Positions 28,223 through 37,917 of a stretch of DNA of 64,000 nt are shown piece by piece. Positions within the stretch are counted from its first letter, which is position 1. Every line of letters starts with the position of its first letter. Below the pieces are notes generated by a model. The model was not told the DNA's origin, ran no database searches, and saw only the letters and a program-made list of their open reading frames with translations. This DNA comes from CBIHON01 sp966211965 (GTDB lineage Bacteria; Pseudomonadota; Gammaproteobacteria; Burkholderiales; Burkholderiaceae_D). The stretch lies in assembly GCA_966211965.1 (NCBI GenBank), contig CBIHON010000004.1, positions 124,001-188,000 on the forward strand, given 5' to 3'. The translations under genes were made by a program, and so were the position numbers.

Positions 28223-29321
28223 GCGCTACAAGCAATTGTCGGATAGTGTTTCGGCTCCGGGAAAAGGATTTGGCCGCAGCGAATGGGTACTTTCGCGCCC
28301 CTTGTATCGTTTCGCCCGATTTGAGCTGAAATCCGTACCCAAGCCGCAAAGGGCTCAAGCGTTGGAGTTGCAGATCCGGCAATGGGTACCGTTTTCCCGG
28401 ACCGGCTGGTATCTGTTATGGGATCAGGACAATGCCCAGGTTTGGGCATGGGATGCGGAACGGGTCGAGGCGGAAGTTGCGGCGAACAAGCTCAAGCCGA
28501 AAAATACGGCCATTGTGCCCGAGACAGTCCTGCACCAACGCCGCAGTTCAGGCGTTCATCTGATTGCGTGTATGGAAGGCTATGAGGGGCAAGCGTGGAC
28601 AAATCAGGTTTTGACTGCCAGCAGGTGGTGGCCGCGCATGCCGACCACTGCTGAATGGATCAACTTCCAGCGTGACGCCGCTACCCTGCCGGAAAATCAG
28701 TCGAAGGAAGTGCCGCCGGCGCTGGCCGCAAACTGGGCGGACAAAGCTTGGGGCAAATCAGTGGCACTCGATCGTGCTGCGTCATATGGCGGGCAAGCCG
28801 AGTCGTGGGCCGTGCCGGCACTATTGATGGGCCTGATTGGCGCGTCGATGTGGTATGGGCTGCAATTGAACAGCTTGCAAACGCTGATTGATGAACAGGC
28901 GCAAAAATTGAACGAAATGAATCGGAAGGCTGAACCGATTCTTGCCTCACGAAGCCAGGCGCTGGAAGCCTTGAGCCGTCTCAATGTGCTGCAATCCATT
29001 GACCCTTATCCCGATCAGCTAAGCATCCTGGCCAAGGTGGCGGAATCCTTGCCCAAGGACGGCACTTATCTGAAAGAGTGGGAATTCCAGAATGGAAAGT
29101 TGAAAGTATTGATTTCTTCGCCGCTCAAGCTTGCCAGCAGCGATGCCATCAAGTTGTTTCAGTCAATGAAGATTTTCAATAATGTTCAGGTGCTTCCCTC
29201 GAATGAGCCGGCAAGCTTGGTATTGAGCATGGAAGTCCCGCCTCAGATCGAAATCAAGTTTAATACTGAAACCAATGAATCCTTGAAAAAAGACGTCCTT
29301 CCGGCAATGCTGCCACGCTGA
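28164..29321 (+). CDS. gspL: Type II secretion protein GspL-like
   Basis: A 385-residue bitopic protein: a divergent actin-like cytoplasmic domain (about 20-200), one membrane helix (about 213-234) and a periplasmic ferredoxin-like domain (about 270-370). It should recruit GspE and bind GspM. The assigned start at 28164 overlaps gspK by 59 bases; a later start cannot be excluded. Identity rests mainly on gene order and topology. Confidence 0.8.
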   Translation: MLKKSRSFLQRLLAPLLTSRRYKQLSDSVSAPGKGFGRSEWVLSRPLYRFARFELKSVPKPQRAQALELQIRQWVPFSRTGWYLLWDQDNAQVWAWDAERVEAEVAANKLKPKNTAIVPETVLHQRRSSGVHLIACMEGYEGQAWTNQVLTASRWWPRMPTTAEWINFQRDAATLPENQSKEVPPALAANWADKAWGKSVALDRAASYGGQAESWAVPALLMGLIGASMWYGLQLNSLQTLIDEQAQKLNEMNRKAEPILASRSQALEALSRLNVLQSIDPYPDQLSILAKVAESLPKDGTYLKEWEFQNGKLKVLISSPLKLASSDAIKLFQSMKIFNNVQVLPSNEPASLVLSMEVPPQIEIKFNTETNESLKKDVLPAMLPR

Positions 29322-29395
29322 GGATTTCCGGCGTCTCTTTGCTACTGGTGCTGCCTCTCGCACGCTACATTCATTCAAATCTTTAAGCCAACAAG

Positions 29396-30046
29396 ATGAG
29401 TCTTAATCAATCAGCAAAAGTATTTTTTGCCAATCTTAAAGCCAACCCGCGGCTGCGCTGGGGGTTGCTGGCGATTGTAGGGGTGTTGTGGCTCTATGGG
29501 ATATTGGAGATGCGCGACGCAGTGCAGCGCAAGAACGAAGCATACATCGCATTAAGCAAAAAAATAGCGCGCGTGCAGGGGGCCGCAACGCAAACCGAAT
29601 GGGTGTCGCGCTTGAAGGAGGTGCAGTCAGCCCAATCCAAGCTGGAAAAGCGATTGTGGCAGGAAGCGACGATAGGCTTGGCGCAAGCGTCGATGAACGA
29701 TTGGCTGGGCCAGACGGCGCAACAGTCTGGCCTGGGCAAAGTGCAATTGCAGGTGGCGGCACAGGAGGAGGGCTTGGGTGTGAAAGCGGGGGCGAATGGA
29801 AGGGAGGCCGGTTCTGTTGCGGGAAGCGATTTATGGAAGGTCACCGCAAAACTGGTGTTCGATTTCAGCCCGCAGAGCTTTTATGCTCTGTTAGGCCGTC
29901 TGGCAGCCAATGAAAAAAAGATAATGGTGGAATCGCTCGCAATACGCAGTTCGCCTTCTCCCAAGGCCGAGCTGATGCTGGTTGCTTATTTCCGCAAGTC
30001 CGCATCGGGGACGCCGGCAGAAGGGGAAAAGTCTAATGAAAAATAG
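29396..30046 (+). CDS. gspM: Type II secretion protein GspM-like
   Basis: A 216-residue protein with one N-terminal membrane helix (about 18-38, LRWGLLAIVGVLWLYGI), a coiled coil (about 45-90) and a periplasmic ferredoxin-like domain. This is the GspM/PilO topology. Similarity is low, as usual for GspM; position between gspL and gspC/gspD supports the call. Confidence 0.78.
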   Translation: MSLNQSAKVFFANLKANPRLRWGLLAIVGVLWLYGILEMRDAVQRKNEAYIALSKKIARVQGAATQTEWVSRLKEVQSAQSKLEKRLWQEATIGLAQASMNDWLGQTAQQSGLGKVQLQVAAQEEGLGVKAGANGREAGSVAGSDLWKVTAKLVFDFSPQSFYALLGRLAANEKKIMVESLAIRSSPSPKAELMLVAYFRKSASGTPAEGEKSNEK

Positions 30047-30142
30047 TGAGCACAAGGAACTATTGCAGTCAATTAATCTCGAACCCGGGCACAATTTCCC
30101 ACAAGCTTGTTATAAAATCCGAGGTTTTCATACTGGTTCCGC

Positions 30143-30592
30143 ATGTTAACTTCATTTCGCGGCTGGCTGGTTTTCGTTGCGCTGCTGTTGCTTGGCGGCT
30201 ATATCGAGTGGCTTCTTGTTCCCGTCCCCGTTCCGCCAAAATCGGTGCGTTTGGCTCCGGAATCCTGGCAATTGGCGCCGGTGCCCAAAGCACAGCCGGA
30301 CAAAGCGCTGGAAATCCTTGGCAAGAACAGCCTGTGGGGAAAATTGCCCGAGCCTGAGGCTTCCAAACCGCTGACCGATCCCGCCTGGAACATTCTCGGG
30401 ATCGTGACAAACGGCGCAGAGCGTTTTGTACTGATCAAGATCGAAGGGCAGCCGGAAAAGAAGCTGGCCATCAACGATAGTCTGCCGGGCGGCAGCAAAA
30501 TTTTAGGTATTGAAGGCGACCAGATTTGCATTCTGGTCAATGGAAAAAAACGCAGTCTGGGAATCTACAAGACGGGTCCGCAGGTTTTATGA
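30143..30592 (+). CDS. gspC: Type II secretion protein GspC-like (short, HR domain)
   Basis: A 149-residue inner-membrane protein: an N-terminal helix (about 8-28), a linker, and a homology-region domain (about 75-145, AWNILGIVTNGAERFVLIKI, then AINDSLPGGSKILGIEGDQI). It has the HR domain of GspC but no PDZ domain, so it is a short GspC or PilP-like connector between platform and secretin. The stop overlaps the gspD start (ATGA). Confidence 0.78.
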   Translation: MLTSFRGWLVFVALLLLGGYIEWLLVPVPVPPKSVRLAPESWQLAPVPKAQPDKALEILGKNSLWGKLPEPEASKPLTDPAWNILGIVTNGAERFVLIKIEGQPEKKLAINDSLPGGSKILGIEGDQICILVNGKKRSLGIYKTGPQVL

Positions 30593-32847
30593 GAAAAAAA
30601 AATAGTTTTTTATCGGTCTCGATTGCGTTGCTGATGGCAGGATGTGCCTCGGAAAAGCCGATGCTTCCGGCGCCGCTGGATTTGCCGAAAAAAGTGCTTG
30701 AATACACCAACCTGCAAGTCCCCGAGGCGCGGGATATTGCGCCTGTTACCACGGTTACTGATACGCCCAAGCCACCCCCGGCGTCCAAGACCGAAACCGT
30801 CAAGAAATCCCAAGCGCCAAGCACGCCGGCCAATGAACACGCCGACATCACGCTCGCCTTCGAGCAAATTCCGCTCCCCAGCTTCATCCAGGTTGTATAC
30901 GGCACAACCCTGAAAAGAAACGTCAATGTCGATCCGGCCGTCGCGGCGCGGCAGGATCTGATTACGATTCGCACGGGTGCGCCGCAAACACCTTCCCAGG
31001 TTGCCGATGCAGCCCGCTTGCTGCTGAAGAGCTATGGCATTGCCGTCGTTGATTTGGGCAGCATCGTACGCATCGTTCCGGACAATGCCAACCTGGGCTA
31101 TCTCCCCGAGATCCGCCGCGGACGTGCCTTGCCCGAAACCCCTTTGCCGCTGCGCCCCATATTTCAACTGGTTGAATTGCAGGCCGTGCGGAACACCGAC
31201 ATCGCGGCCTGGGTCAGGACAATGTTCGGCGACAAGGTGAACCTGCAGGAAGATCCCAGCCGTAACGCGGTTTGGCTAAGCGGCCAGTCCGAAAATGTGA
31301 TCGCTGCGCTGGAAGCGATCCATGTGCTTGATCAACCGGCGATGAAAGGACGGCAAAGCGCCCGCATTACACCGGCCTATATGTCGGCCGACGAACTGTC
31401 CAAGAAATTGACGGAAATTCTGCAAGCGGAGGGCTATAGCACCGGCGTGGCGGGCGCGGTAGCCACACCTGTGACGCTGGTGTCGATTCCATCGGTGAAC
31501 GCCTTGATCGTGTTCGCAGCCGACAAGGCGATTGTCGACCACGCCGTAACATGGGCAAAGGATTTGGATCAACCGGGGGCAAAAGGCATTGGACGAAGTT
31601 TTTTCAACTATCAGGTCCAATATACGGATGCCCAGGCCTTGGCCGCGACGCTTGAAAAGATTTTGGGCGGGGCATCTGCCGCCAAGCCTGCTGCCGCTGC
31701 TACAGCTGCCGCCGCGGCGGCAACGGCATCGACCGGCACGAGCCGGGTGGTAGTGGATCAGGCCAGCAACACCATTATTTTCCAAGGCAGTACAGAAGAT
31801 TACGGCCAAATTAGGGGCCTGCTGGAATTGCTTGACCGGCCGACCAAGCAAGCCTTGATCGAGGTCACCGTCGCTGAAGTGAAACTGGATGGCACCTTTA
31901 AGTTCGGCATCGAATGGGTGTTGAAAAATGCCGGACTCGGTTCTCTTGCGACTGCCACCTCGCCCGCTGTCGGCGTTGCCGGTTCGGTATTGGGCAGTGC
32001 CAGCTCAAGCACAGCTGCGGCAACCACCAATACCGCCACTATCGGAGCGGGCGGCCTGACTTACACGCGTCTGGGCCCGAATGGCGCATCGGCCGTGCTG
32101 AGCGCGCTCGCCACCAATACGCGCGCAACTATCCTCTCCAGTCCTCGCGTGCTGGCGCGTAACGGCGAAACCGCAACCATCCAAGTTGTCGACGACGTGC
32201 CGATCCTGACCAGTACATCCAGTACGCCGGTCGCAGGTGCGACGACGACGACATCCAACACGATTCAGTATCGCAGCGCCGGCGTTATCTTGAAGGTTCG
32301 ACCGGTGATCCACTCCGGAAATCAGATCGATCTCGATCTGTCCCAGGAAGTCAGTACGCCGCAAGCAACCACGACAGCAGGCATCTCGTCGCCTACATTC
32401 GCCACCAAAAAAGTCGACACCAAGCTCTCGATGAAAGACGGTGCGACCGTACTGCTCGGCGGCTTGATTTCCAGTGACGGCACCCAAAGCAACAGCGGTA
32501 TTCCGTTCCTGAAGGACCTGCCAGGAATAGGCTCCTTATTCGGCGCAGACGACAATAATAGTCACCGCAGGGAATTGATCGTCTTGATCACGCCTTACAT
32601 CATTTCAAACGATAACGATGCACAGTCTGTGACCGAGGCCTTCAAGAAGCAGTTGGGCCCCTGGGCGGGAACGGTACAAACCTCGAAATCGGCCAAGCCG
32701 GATGCTGCCGCCGAAAAGCCGCCGCTTCCTGCGCCCGCACCGAAAGTGCCGCAGCCATCTGCGTCCGACGCGTCGGCGCCCAAGGCCCTGCCCCAGTCAA
32801 TCAATCCGGATGCCCCACCAGGAAGCAATGATGCCCAGCCAAAATAA
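30589..32847 (+). CDS. gspD: Type II secretion secretin GspD
   Basis: A 752-residue outer-membrane secretin. The lipobox signal sequence (SIALLMAGC) predicts a lipoprotein. N0-N3 periplasmic domains (about 95-430) lead to the secretin domain (about 430-680), with YRSAGVILKVRPVI, LSMKDGATVLLGGLISS and the closing PFLKDLPGIGSLFG and ELIVLITPYII. An Ala/Thr-rich low-complexity insert lies in the N3 region (about 365-385), and a Pro/Ala/Lys-rich tail of about 80 residues follows. The start at 30589 rests on the ATGA overlap. The 3' end overlaps legB by about 17 bases. Confidence 0.95.
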   Translation: MRKKNSFLSVSIALLMAGCASEKPMLPAPLDLPKKVLEYTNLQVPEARDIAPVTTVTDTPKPPPASKTETVKKSQAPSTPANEHADITLAFEQIPLPSFIQVVYGTTLKRNVNVDPAVAARQDLITIRTGAPQTPSQVADAARLLLKSYGIAVVDLGSIVRIVPDNANLGYLPEIRRGRALPETPLPLRPIFQLVELQAVRNTDIAAWVRTMFGDKVNLQEDPSRNAVWLSGQSENVIAALEAIHVLDQPAMKGRQSARITPAYMSADELSKKLTEILQAEGYSTGVAGAVATPVTLVSIPSVNALIVFAADKAIVDHAVTWAKDLDQPGAKGIGRSFFNYQVQYTDAQALAATLEKILGGASAAKPAAAATAAAAAATASTGTSRVVVDQASNTIIFQGSTEDYGQIRGLLELLDRPTKQALIEVTVAEVKLDGTFKFGIEWVLKNAGLGSLATATSPAVGVAGSVLGSASSSTAAATTNTATIGAGGLTYTRLGPNGASAVLSALATNTRATILSSPRVLARNGETATIQVVDDVPILTSTSSTPVAGATTTTSNTIQYRSAGVILKVRPVIHSGNQIDLDLSQEVSTPQATTTAGISSPTFATKKVDTKLSMKDGATVLLGGLISSDGTQSNSGIPFLKDLPGIGSLFGADDNNSHRRELIVLITPYIISNDNDAQSVTEAFKKQLGPWAGTVQTSKSAKPDAAAEKPPLPAPAPKVPQPSASDASAPKALPQSINPDAPPGSNDAQPK

Positions 32848-33841
32848 AAAAATCCTCGTTACCGGAGCCGATGGTTTCATCGGCTCCCACCTTACCGAGC
32901 AACTGGTTCGGCAAGGCCATGACGTACGTGCTTTCGTACTCTACAATTCCTTCAATTCCTGGGGCTGGCTGGATCAGTCGCCCAAGGAAATCAAGGATGG
33001 CCTGGATATTTTCTCAGGCGATATCCGCGATCCCTACGGCGTGAAAAAAGCCATGCAGGGCTGCGATGTCGTGCTGCATCTTGCGGCCTTGATCGCCATT
33101 CCCTATTCATACCATTCGCCCGACACCTATGTCGATACCAACGTCAAGGGCACCTTGAACGTAGTGCAGGCAGCGCGCGAACTTGGCGTCGAAAAGGTGG
33201 TTCACACGTCCACCAGCGAAGTGTACGGCACCGCCCGCTTCGTGCCGATCACGGAAGAACATCCGCTACAGGGACAATCGCCGTATTCGGCCACCAAGAT
33301 CGGCGCCGACCAGGTCGCGATGTCCTTCTATAACGCATTCGACACGCCCGTCACCACCATCCGCCCTTTCAACACCTACGGCCCGCGTCAATCCGCGCGC
33401 GCGATCATCCCGACCATCATCGCGCAGATCGCCAGCGGCAAGCGCAAGATCAGCCTTGGCGCCTTGCACCCGACACGCGATTTCAACTTCGTGATGGATA
33501 CGGTGCGCGGCTTCATCGCGGTTGCCGAATCCGAAAAATCGATCGGCGAAGTGATCAACATCGGCAGCAATTTTGAGATTTCAATCGGCGACACCGTGAA
33601 GCTGATCGCCGAAGTAATGGGCGTGGAAATCGAGATCGAAACCGACCAGGCGCGCTTGCGTCCGGAGAAGAGCGAAGTCGATCGCCTCTGGGCCGACAAC
33701 ACCAAGGCACGCAATCTGACCGGTTGGGAGCCGGCGTACGGCGGTCGGGATGGATTCAAGCGCGGGATCGCCGAAACGGTTGCGTGGTTCACCAATCCCG
33801 AGAATCTGAAGCAGTACAAGGCGGATATCTACAACATTTAA
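32831..33841 (+). CDS. legB: NDP-N-acetylglucosamine 4,6-dehydratase (LegB-type)
   Basis: A 336-residue short-chain dehydrogenase of the LegB family, first committed enzyme of legionaminic acid synthesis from an NDP-GlcNAc. It shows ILVTGADGFIGSHL, HLAALIAIPYSY, TSTSEVYGTA and the YSATK active site, then RPFNTYGPRQSARAI. Two adjacent ATG codons (32828 and 32831) are possible; the second has better spacing to GGAAG. It overlaps the end of gspD, so translation of the nonulosonate operon is coupled to the secretin gene. Confidence 0.92.
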   Translation: MPSQNKKILVTGADGFIGSHLTEQLVRQGHDVRAFVLYNSFNSWGWLDQSPKEIKDGLDIFSGDIRDPYGVKKAMQGCDVVLHLAALIAIPYSYHSPDTYVDTNVKGTLNVVQAARELGVEKVVHTSTSEVYGTARFVPITEEHPLQGQSPYSATKIGADQVAMSFYNAFDTPVTTIRPFNTYGPRQSARAIIPTIIAQIASGKRKISLGALHPTRDFNFVMDTVRGFIAVAESEKSIGEVINIGSNFEISIGDTVKLIAEVMGVEIEIETDQARLRPEKSEVDRLWADNTKARNLTGWEPAYGGRDGFKRGIAETVAWFTNPENLKQYKADIYNI

Positions 33842-33856
33842 CTCGCGACCGACACC

Positions 33857-35029
33857 ATGTCCAGTTTCAATCAAACCGCAGTCATCCAGGCAATCAAATC
33901 GGTCTTGCCTACCGGTGACAAGTTTATCGCCTTGCATGAGCCAAATTTCTCCGGCAATGAATTGGCCTATGTGAAGGAGTGCATCGAGACCGGCTGGGTG
34001 TCCTCGGCAGGCAAATATGTCGATCAATTCGAACGCCAATTAGCTGAATATACCGGCGTCAAACGCGCAGTTGCCGTCGTCAACGGCACCGCCGCCTTGC
34101 ATGTCTGCCTGTTGCTGGCCGGCGTCGAGCAGGGTGATGAAGTGCTGATGCCGACCCTGACCTTTATCGCCACCGCAAATGCAATCAGCTACTGCGGTGC
34201 GATTGCGCATTTTGTTGATAGCGATCATGCCACCTTGGGACTCGATCCGCGCAAACTCGAGCAGCACTTGGCGGAAATCGCGGAAGTCAGGGCCGAAGGC
34301 TGCTTCAATAAAAAAACCGGCCGGCGCATCAAGGCAGTAGTGCCGATGCATGTGTTCGGTCATCCGGTCGACCTCGACACGCTGGTCGAGGTTTGCGCGC
34401 GCTACCGGCTGGAACTGGTCGAGGATGCGGCCGAATCGCTCGGTTCGTATTACAAAGGACGCCATACCGGAAACATTGGCCGCGTATCTGCGTTGAGCTT
34501 CAACGGCAACAAGGTGGTCACCACCGGCGGCGGCGGCGCCATCCTCACCAATGACGAGGAACTGGGCAAACTGGCCAAGCACTTGACCACTACCGCGAGG
34601 TTGCCCCATAAATGGTCGTTCATACACGACCAGATCGGCTTCAACTACCGTCTGCCCAACATCAATGCCGCACTCGGTTGCGCGCAGCTGGAACGGCTGC
34701 CGGAATTCATCAAATACAAACGTGCGCTTGCGGCAAACTATCAAAATGCTTTCCACGGCATCGAAGGTGTTCGCTTTTTCACCGAGCCCGAATTCGGCAA
34801 GAGCAATTACTGGCTGAATGTACTGCTGCTCGACAAGGCTCACGCCGATCAGCGCGATGTGCTGCTGGAGCTGACCAATGGCCAGGGCATCATGACCCGT
34901 CCGGTATGGACCCTCATGCATCGGCTCGAAATGTTCAAGCAATGTCCGCGTATGGCCGATCTGAGCGTCGCCGAAGATATCGAGGAGCGTCTGATCAACA
35001 TCCCGAGCAGCCCGATGCTGGGCGCCTGA
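33857..35029 (+). CDS. legC: LegC-type PLP aminotransferase
   Basis: A 390-residue DegT/DnrJ/EryC1-family aminotransferase that adds the 4-amino group to the 4-keto sugar. Markers: NGTAALHVCLLLAGV, PTLTFIATANAI, VEDAAESLGS and the PLP-Lys region SFNGNKVVTTGGGGAI (Lys in NGNK). Length and position between legB and the epimerase gene match legionaminate clusters. It is soluble and cytoplasmic. Confidence 0.93.
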   Translation: MSSFNQTAVIQAIKSVLPTGDKFIALHEPNFSGNELAYVKECIETGWVSSAGKYVDQFERQLAEYTGVKRAVAVVNGTAALHVCLLLAGVEQGDEVLMPTLTFIATANAISYCGAIAHFVDSDHATLGLDPRKLEQHLAEIAEVRAEGCFNKKTGRRIKAVVPMHVFGHPVDLDTLVEVCARYRLELVEDAAESLGSYYKGRHTGNIGRVSALSFNGNKVVTTGGGGAILTNDEELGKLAKHLTTTARLPHKWSFIHDQIGFNYRLPNINAALGCAQLERLPEFIKYKRALAANYQNAFHGIEGVRFFTEPEFGKSNYWLNVLLLDKAHADQRDVLLELTNGQGIMTRPVWTLMHRLEMFKQCPRMADLSVAEDIEERLINIPSSPMLGA

Positions 35030-35030
35030 G

Positions 35031-36188
35031 ATGAGCAAGCGCAAGGTCTGTATCGTCACCGGCAGCCGGGCCGAGTACGGCTTGCTGTATTGGCCCATGA
35101 AGGAAATCGCCGGCGATCAGGACTTGCAACTGCAGCTCGTCGTCACCGGCATGCATCTGTCGCCGGAGTTCGGCCTGACCTACAAGGCGATCGAGGCGGA
35201 TGGCTTCGCGATCGACGCCAAGGTCGAGATGCTGCTGTCGAGCGACACGCCGGTCGGCATCGCCAAATCGATGGGCTTGGGCGTGATCGGGTTTGCCGAT
35301 ACGTTTGACCGTTTGCGTCCGGACATCCTCGTGCTGCTCGGCGACCGCTATGAGATTCTGGCGGCGGCGCAGGCTGCCCTGGTCGCGCGCATTCCGGTCG
35401 CACACATTGCGGGCGGCGATGTCACCGAAGGCGCGTTCGACGAAGCGATCCGGCATAGCATCACAAAGATGGCGCACCTGCATTTCGTCACCAATGAGGC
35501 TGCTGCCCGCAGGGTGCGCCAACTAGGGGAAAATCCGCAGCATGTTTTCAATGTCGGCAGTCCTGGACTGGATTTCATCAAGCGCATCAAGCTGCTCAAC
35601 CGCGTAGAGCTGGAAGCGTCGCTCGGACATCGTTTCCGCACAAAAAATCTGCTGGTTACCTTTCATCCGGTAACGCTGGAAACGGCATCGGCACAAGTCC
35701 AGTTTCAGGAACTGCTCGACGCGCTGGACCGGCTCGGCGAAGACGCCGGTATTATTTTCACCAAGCCCAATTCGGATACCGATGGACGCATTCTCATCCG
35801 CTTGATGGAAGATTTTGCATCGACGCATCCCAATGCGCGTGTCTATGATTCCCTCGGCCAGGTTCGCTACCTGAGTACGATGGCCCAGGTCGATGCCGTG
35901 GTGGGGAATTCTTCCAGCGGCCTGTACGAAGCGCCGTCTTTCGCCAAGCCTACAGTCAATATCGGAGACCGGCAGAAGGGTCGCTTGCAGGCAAGTTCCG
36001 TCATCAATTGCGAACCGCAGGCCGATGCAATACATCAAGCGGTTTTACGCGCCTTGGCATCGGATTGCTCCGGCACACGAAATCCCTACGGCGATGGCGA
36101 CAGCGCAGTGCGCATCAAGGATTGTTTGAAGCGGATCGCCGAGCCTGCTGCCTTACTAAAAAAACATTTCTTCGATGTGGGTACCTGA
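35031..36188 (+). CDS. legG: Hydrolysing NDP-sugar 2-epimerase (NeuC/LegG)
   Basis: A 385-residue GT-B-fold epimerase/hydrolase. It removes the nucleotide and inverts C2 to give the free diacetamido (or N-acetyl) mannose-type precursor. Typical segments are KVCIVTGSRAEYGLLYWPM, HIAGGDVTEGAFDEAIRHSI, TFHPVTLE and GNSSSGLYEAPSF. The start is one base after legC ends. Whether the substrate is the bacillosamine derivative (LegG) or UDP-GlcNAc (NeuC) is decided here by legB/legC context. Confidence 0.92.
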   Translation: MSKRKVCIVTGSRAEYGLLYWPMKEIAGDQDLQLQLVVTGMHLSPEFGLTYKAIEADGFAIDAKVEMLLSSDTPVGIAKSMGLGVIGFADTFDRLRPDILVLLGDRYEILAAAQAALVARIPVAHIAGGDVTEGAFDEAIRHSITKMAHLHFVTNEAAARRVRQLGENPQHVFNVGSPGLDFIKRIKLLNRVELEASLGHRFRTKNLLVTFHPVTLETASAQVQFQELLDALDRLGEDAGIIFTKPNSDTDGRILIRLMEDFASTHPNARVYDSLGQVRYLSTMAQVDAVVGNSSSGLYEAPSFAKPTVNIGDRQKGRLQASSVINCEPQADAIHQAVLRALASDCSGTRNPYGDGDSAVRIKDCLKRIAEPAALLKKHFFDVGT

Positions 36189-36190
36189 AC

Positions 36191-37270
36191 ATGAATAAGC
36201 CTGTCTACGTCATCGCCGAAGCAGGCGTGAATCACAACGGCTCGATCGAGCAAGCCAAGCGCTTGATCGATGTTGCCGCCGATGCGGGCGCGGATGCCGT
36301 CAAGTTTCAGACCTTCAAAGCGGACAAGCTGGTCAGCCGCTCCGCGCGCAAAGCCGATTACCAGGTCGCCAATACCGGCACGAGCGAATCCCAGCATGAA
36401 ATGATCAAGAAGCTGGAACTCGACGATGCAGCGCATGAAGTTCTGATCCGGCATTGCAAGACGCGTGGCATCGAATTCCTGTCCACCCCTTTCGATCTTG
36501 AGAGCCTGGATCTGCTGGCGCATACCTTGGATCTGTCAAGAATCAAACTGCCATCCGGCGATATCACGAATGCCCCGCTGTTGCTCGCTGCGGCCCGTAC
36601 CGGCAAGCCGGCCATCCTGTCCACCGGCATGAGCACGTTGGGGGAAATCGAAATGGCGCTGGCGGTATTGGCATTCGGCTATACAGAACCTGTCGGAACG
36701 CCTTCGGTTGCAGCATTCCAAGATGCATACGCTTGCGCCGCCGGGCGCAAAGCCTTGCAGGACAAGGTGACGCTCTTGCATTGCACGACCGAATATCCGG
36801 CGCCGTTCGCCGAAGTCAACTTGCGTTCGATGGCAACGCTGGCGCAGGCATTCGGCTTGGCGGTCGGTTACTCCGACCATACGCCCGGCATTGCAATTCC
36901 GGTTGCCGCTGTCGCACTCGGCGCGGTGCTGATCGAAAAGCATTTCACCTTGGATCGCAATCTGCCCGGCCCCGATCACAAGGCTTCGCTTGAGCCGGAC
37001 GAATTGAAGCAGATGATGCGTTCTATCCGCGAGGTGGAAACCGCACTAGGCACACCTATCAAGCAGCCGGCGCCATCCGAACTGAGAAACCGTCCGATCG
37101 CGCGCAAGAGCTTGGTAGCCGGGCGCGATATACGTCGGGGCGAAATATTCACCGCAGAAAATCTGGCGGTGAAGCGTCCGGGCGACGGCGTCAATCCGAC
37201 TTATTACTGGGACTGGCTGGGAAAGACCGCCGATCGCGATTATCTGCAAGACGATAAGGTCCAGTCTTGA
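36191..37270 (+). CDS. legI: Nonulosonate synthase (legionaminic/sialic acid synthase, NeuB/LegI)
   Basis: A 359-residue PEP-dependent synthase. The TIM-barrel domain has VYVIAEAGVNHNGS, DAVKFQTFKADKLV, STPFDLESLDLL, LHCTTEYPAPFAEVNL and YSDHTPGI. A C-terminal SAF/antifreeze-like domain (about 295-355) has RPIARKSLVAGRDIRRGE. It condenses the free precursor with PEP. The start at 36191 follows GTACCTGAAC after the upstream stop; longer frames lie in legG. Confidence 0.94.
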   Translation: MNKPVYVIAEAGVNHNGSIEQAKRLIDVAADAGADAVKFQTFKADKLVSRSARKADYQVANTGTSESQHEMIKKLELDDAAHEVLIRHCKTRGIEFLSTPFDLESLDLLAHTLDLSRIKLPSGDITNAPLLLAAARTGKPAILSTGMSTLGEIEMALAVLAFGYTEPVGTPSVAAFQDAYACAAGRKALQDKVTLLHCTTEYPAPFAEVNLRSMATLAQAFGLAVGYSDHTPGIAIPVAAVALGAVLIEKHFTLDRNLPGPDHKASLEPDELKQMMRSIREVETALGTPIKQPAPSELRNRPIARKSLVAGRDIRRGEIFTAENLAVKRPGDGVNPTYYWDWLGKTADRDYLQDDKVQS

Positions 37271-37917
37271 GCAAGCCTGTCATCATTCTCGCTGCCGGCG
37301 GTCACGCCAAGGTGCTGATTGATGCATTGCGTGCGCAGCCGGCTGTGCGTCAGGTGGCTTTGCTGGGCTTGGTCGATGCCGACTCTTCAAAAATCGGTCA
37401 ATACGTCTTGGGCGTCCCGATACTTGGCGGTGACGAAGAAATTGTGAAATACCCGGCGACAACAATTCAATTGGTGAACGGGCTTGGGGCCGTCAAGCGC
37501 AGTACCGCACGCTGCCGCCTGTTTGCCCATTTCAAGCACAATGGATACCAGTTTTCCAATGTTATCCATCCTTCCGCAGTCGTCGCTGCCGACGTCGTTT
37601 TATTGGAAGGGGTGCAAATCATGGCAGGGGCAGTAGTCCAGACTGGATGCTGCATTGGGGCAAATGCTATCATTAACACCCGCGCTGCCGTGGATCATGA
37701 TTGCGACATTGGAGATCATGTCCATATTGCTCCAGGAGCAACTCTCTCAGGCGGCGTCGCGGTGGGAAAAAATACCCATATCGGGGCAGGCGCAACAGTG
37801 ATACAAGGCATCCGCATCGGCGCTGATTGCCTGGTAGCCGCAGGGGCCGTGGTAATTCGAGATGTGCCGGATGGCGCAACAGTGGTCGGGGTTCCGGCGA
37901 AAGAGATGAGAGTATGA
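37267..37917 (+). CDS. NeuD/PglD-family acyltransferase (probable LegH role)
   Basis: A 216-residue protein with an N-terminal Rossmann-like half (PVIILAAGGHAKVLIDAL) and a C-terminal left-handed beta-helix with hexapeptide repeats (DHDCDIGDHVHIAPGATLSG, then GAGATVIQGIRIG). The catalytic His is in AAVDHDC. PglD/LegH enzymes acetylate the 4-amino sugar before the epimerase step; no other candidate for that step is in the operon, so the role is inferred. It starts with TTG in a TTGA overlap with legI, and ends in ATGA. Confidence 0.88.
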   Translation: MSKPVIILAAGGHAKVLIDALRAQPAVRQVALLGLVDADSSKIGQYVLGVPILGGDEEIVKYPATTIQLVNGLGAVKRSTARCRLFAHFKHNGYQFSNVIHPSAVVAADVVLLEGVQIMAGAVVQTGCCIGANAIINTRAAVDHDCDIGDHVHIAPGATLSGGVAVGKNTHIGAGATVIQGIRIGADCLVAAGAVVIRDVPDGATVVGVPAKEMRV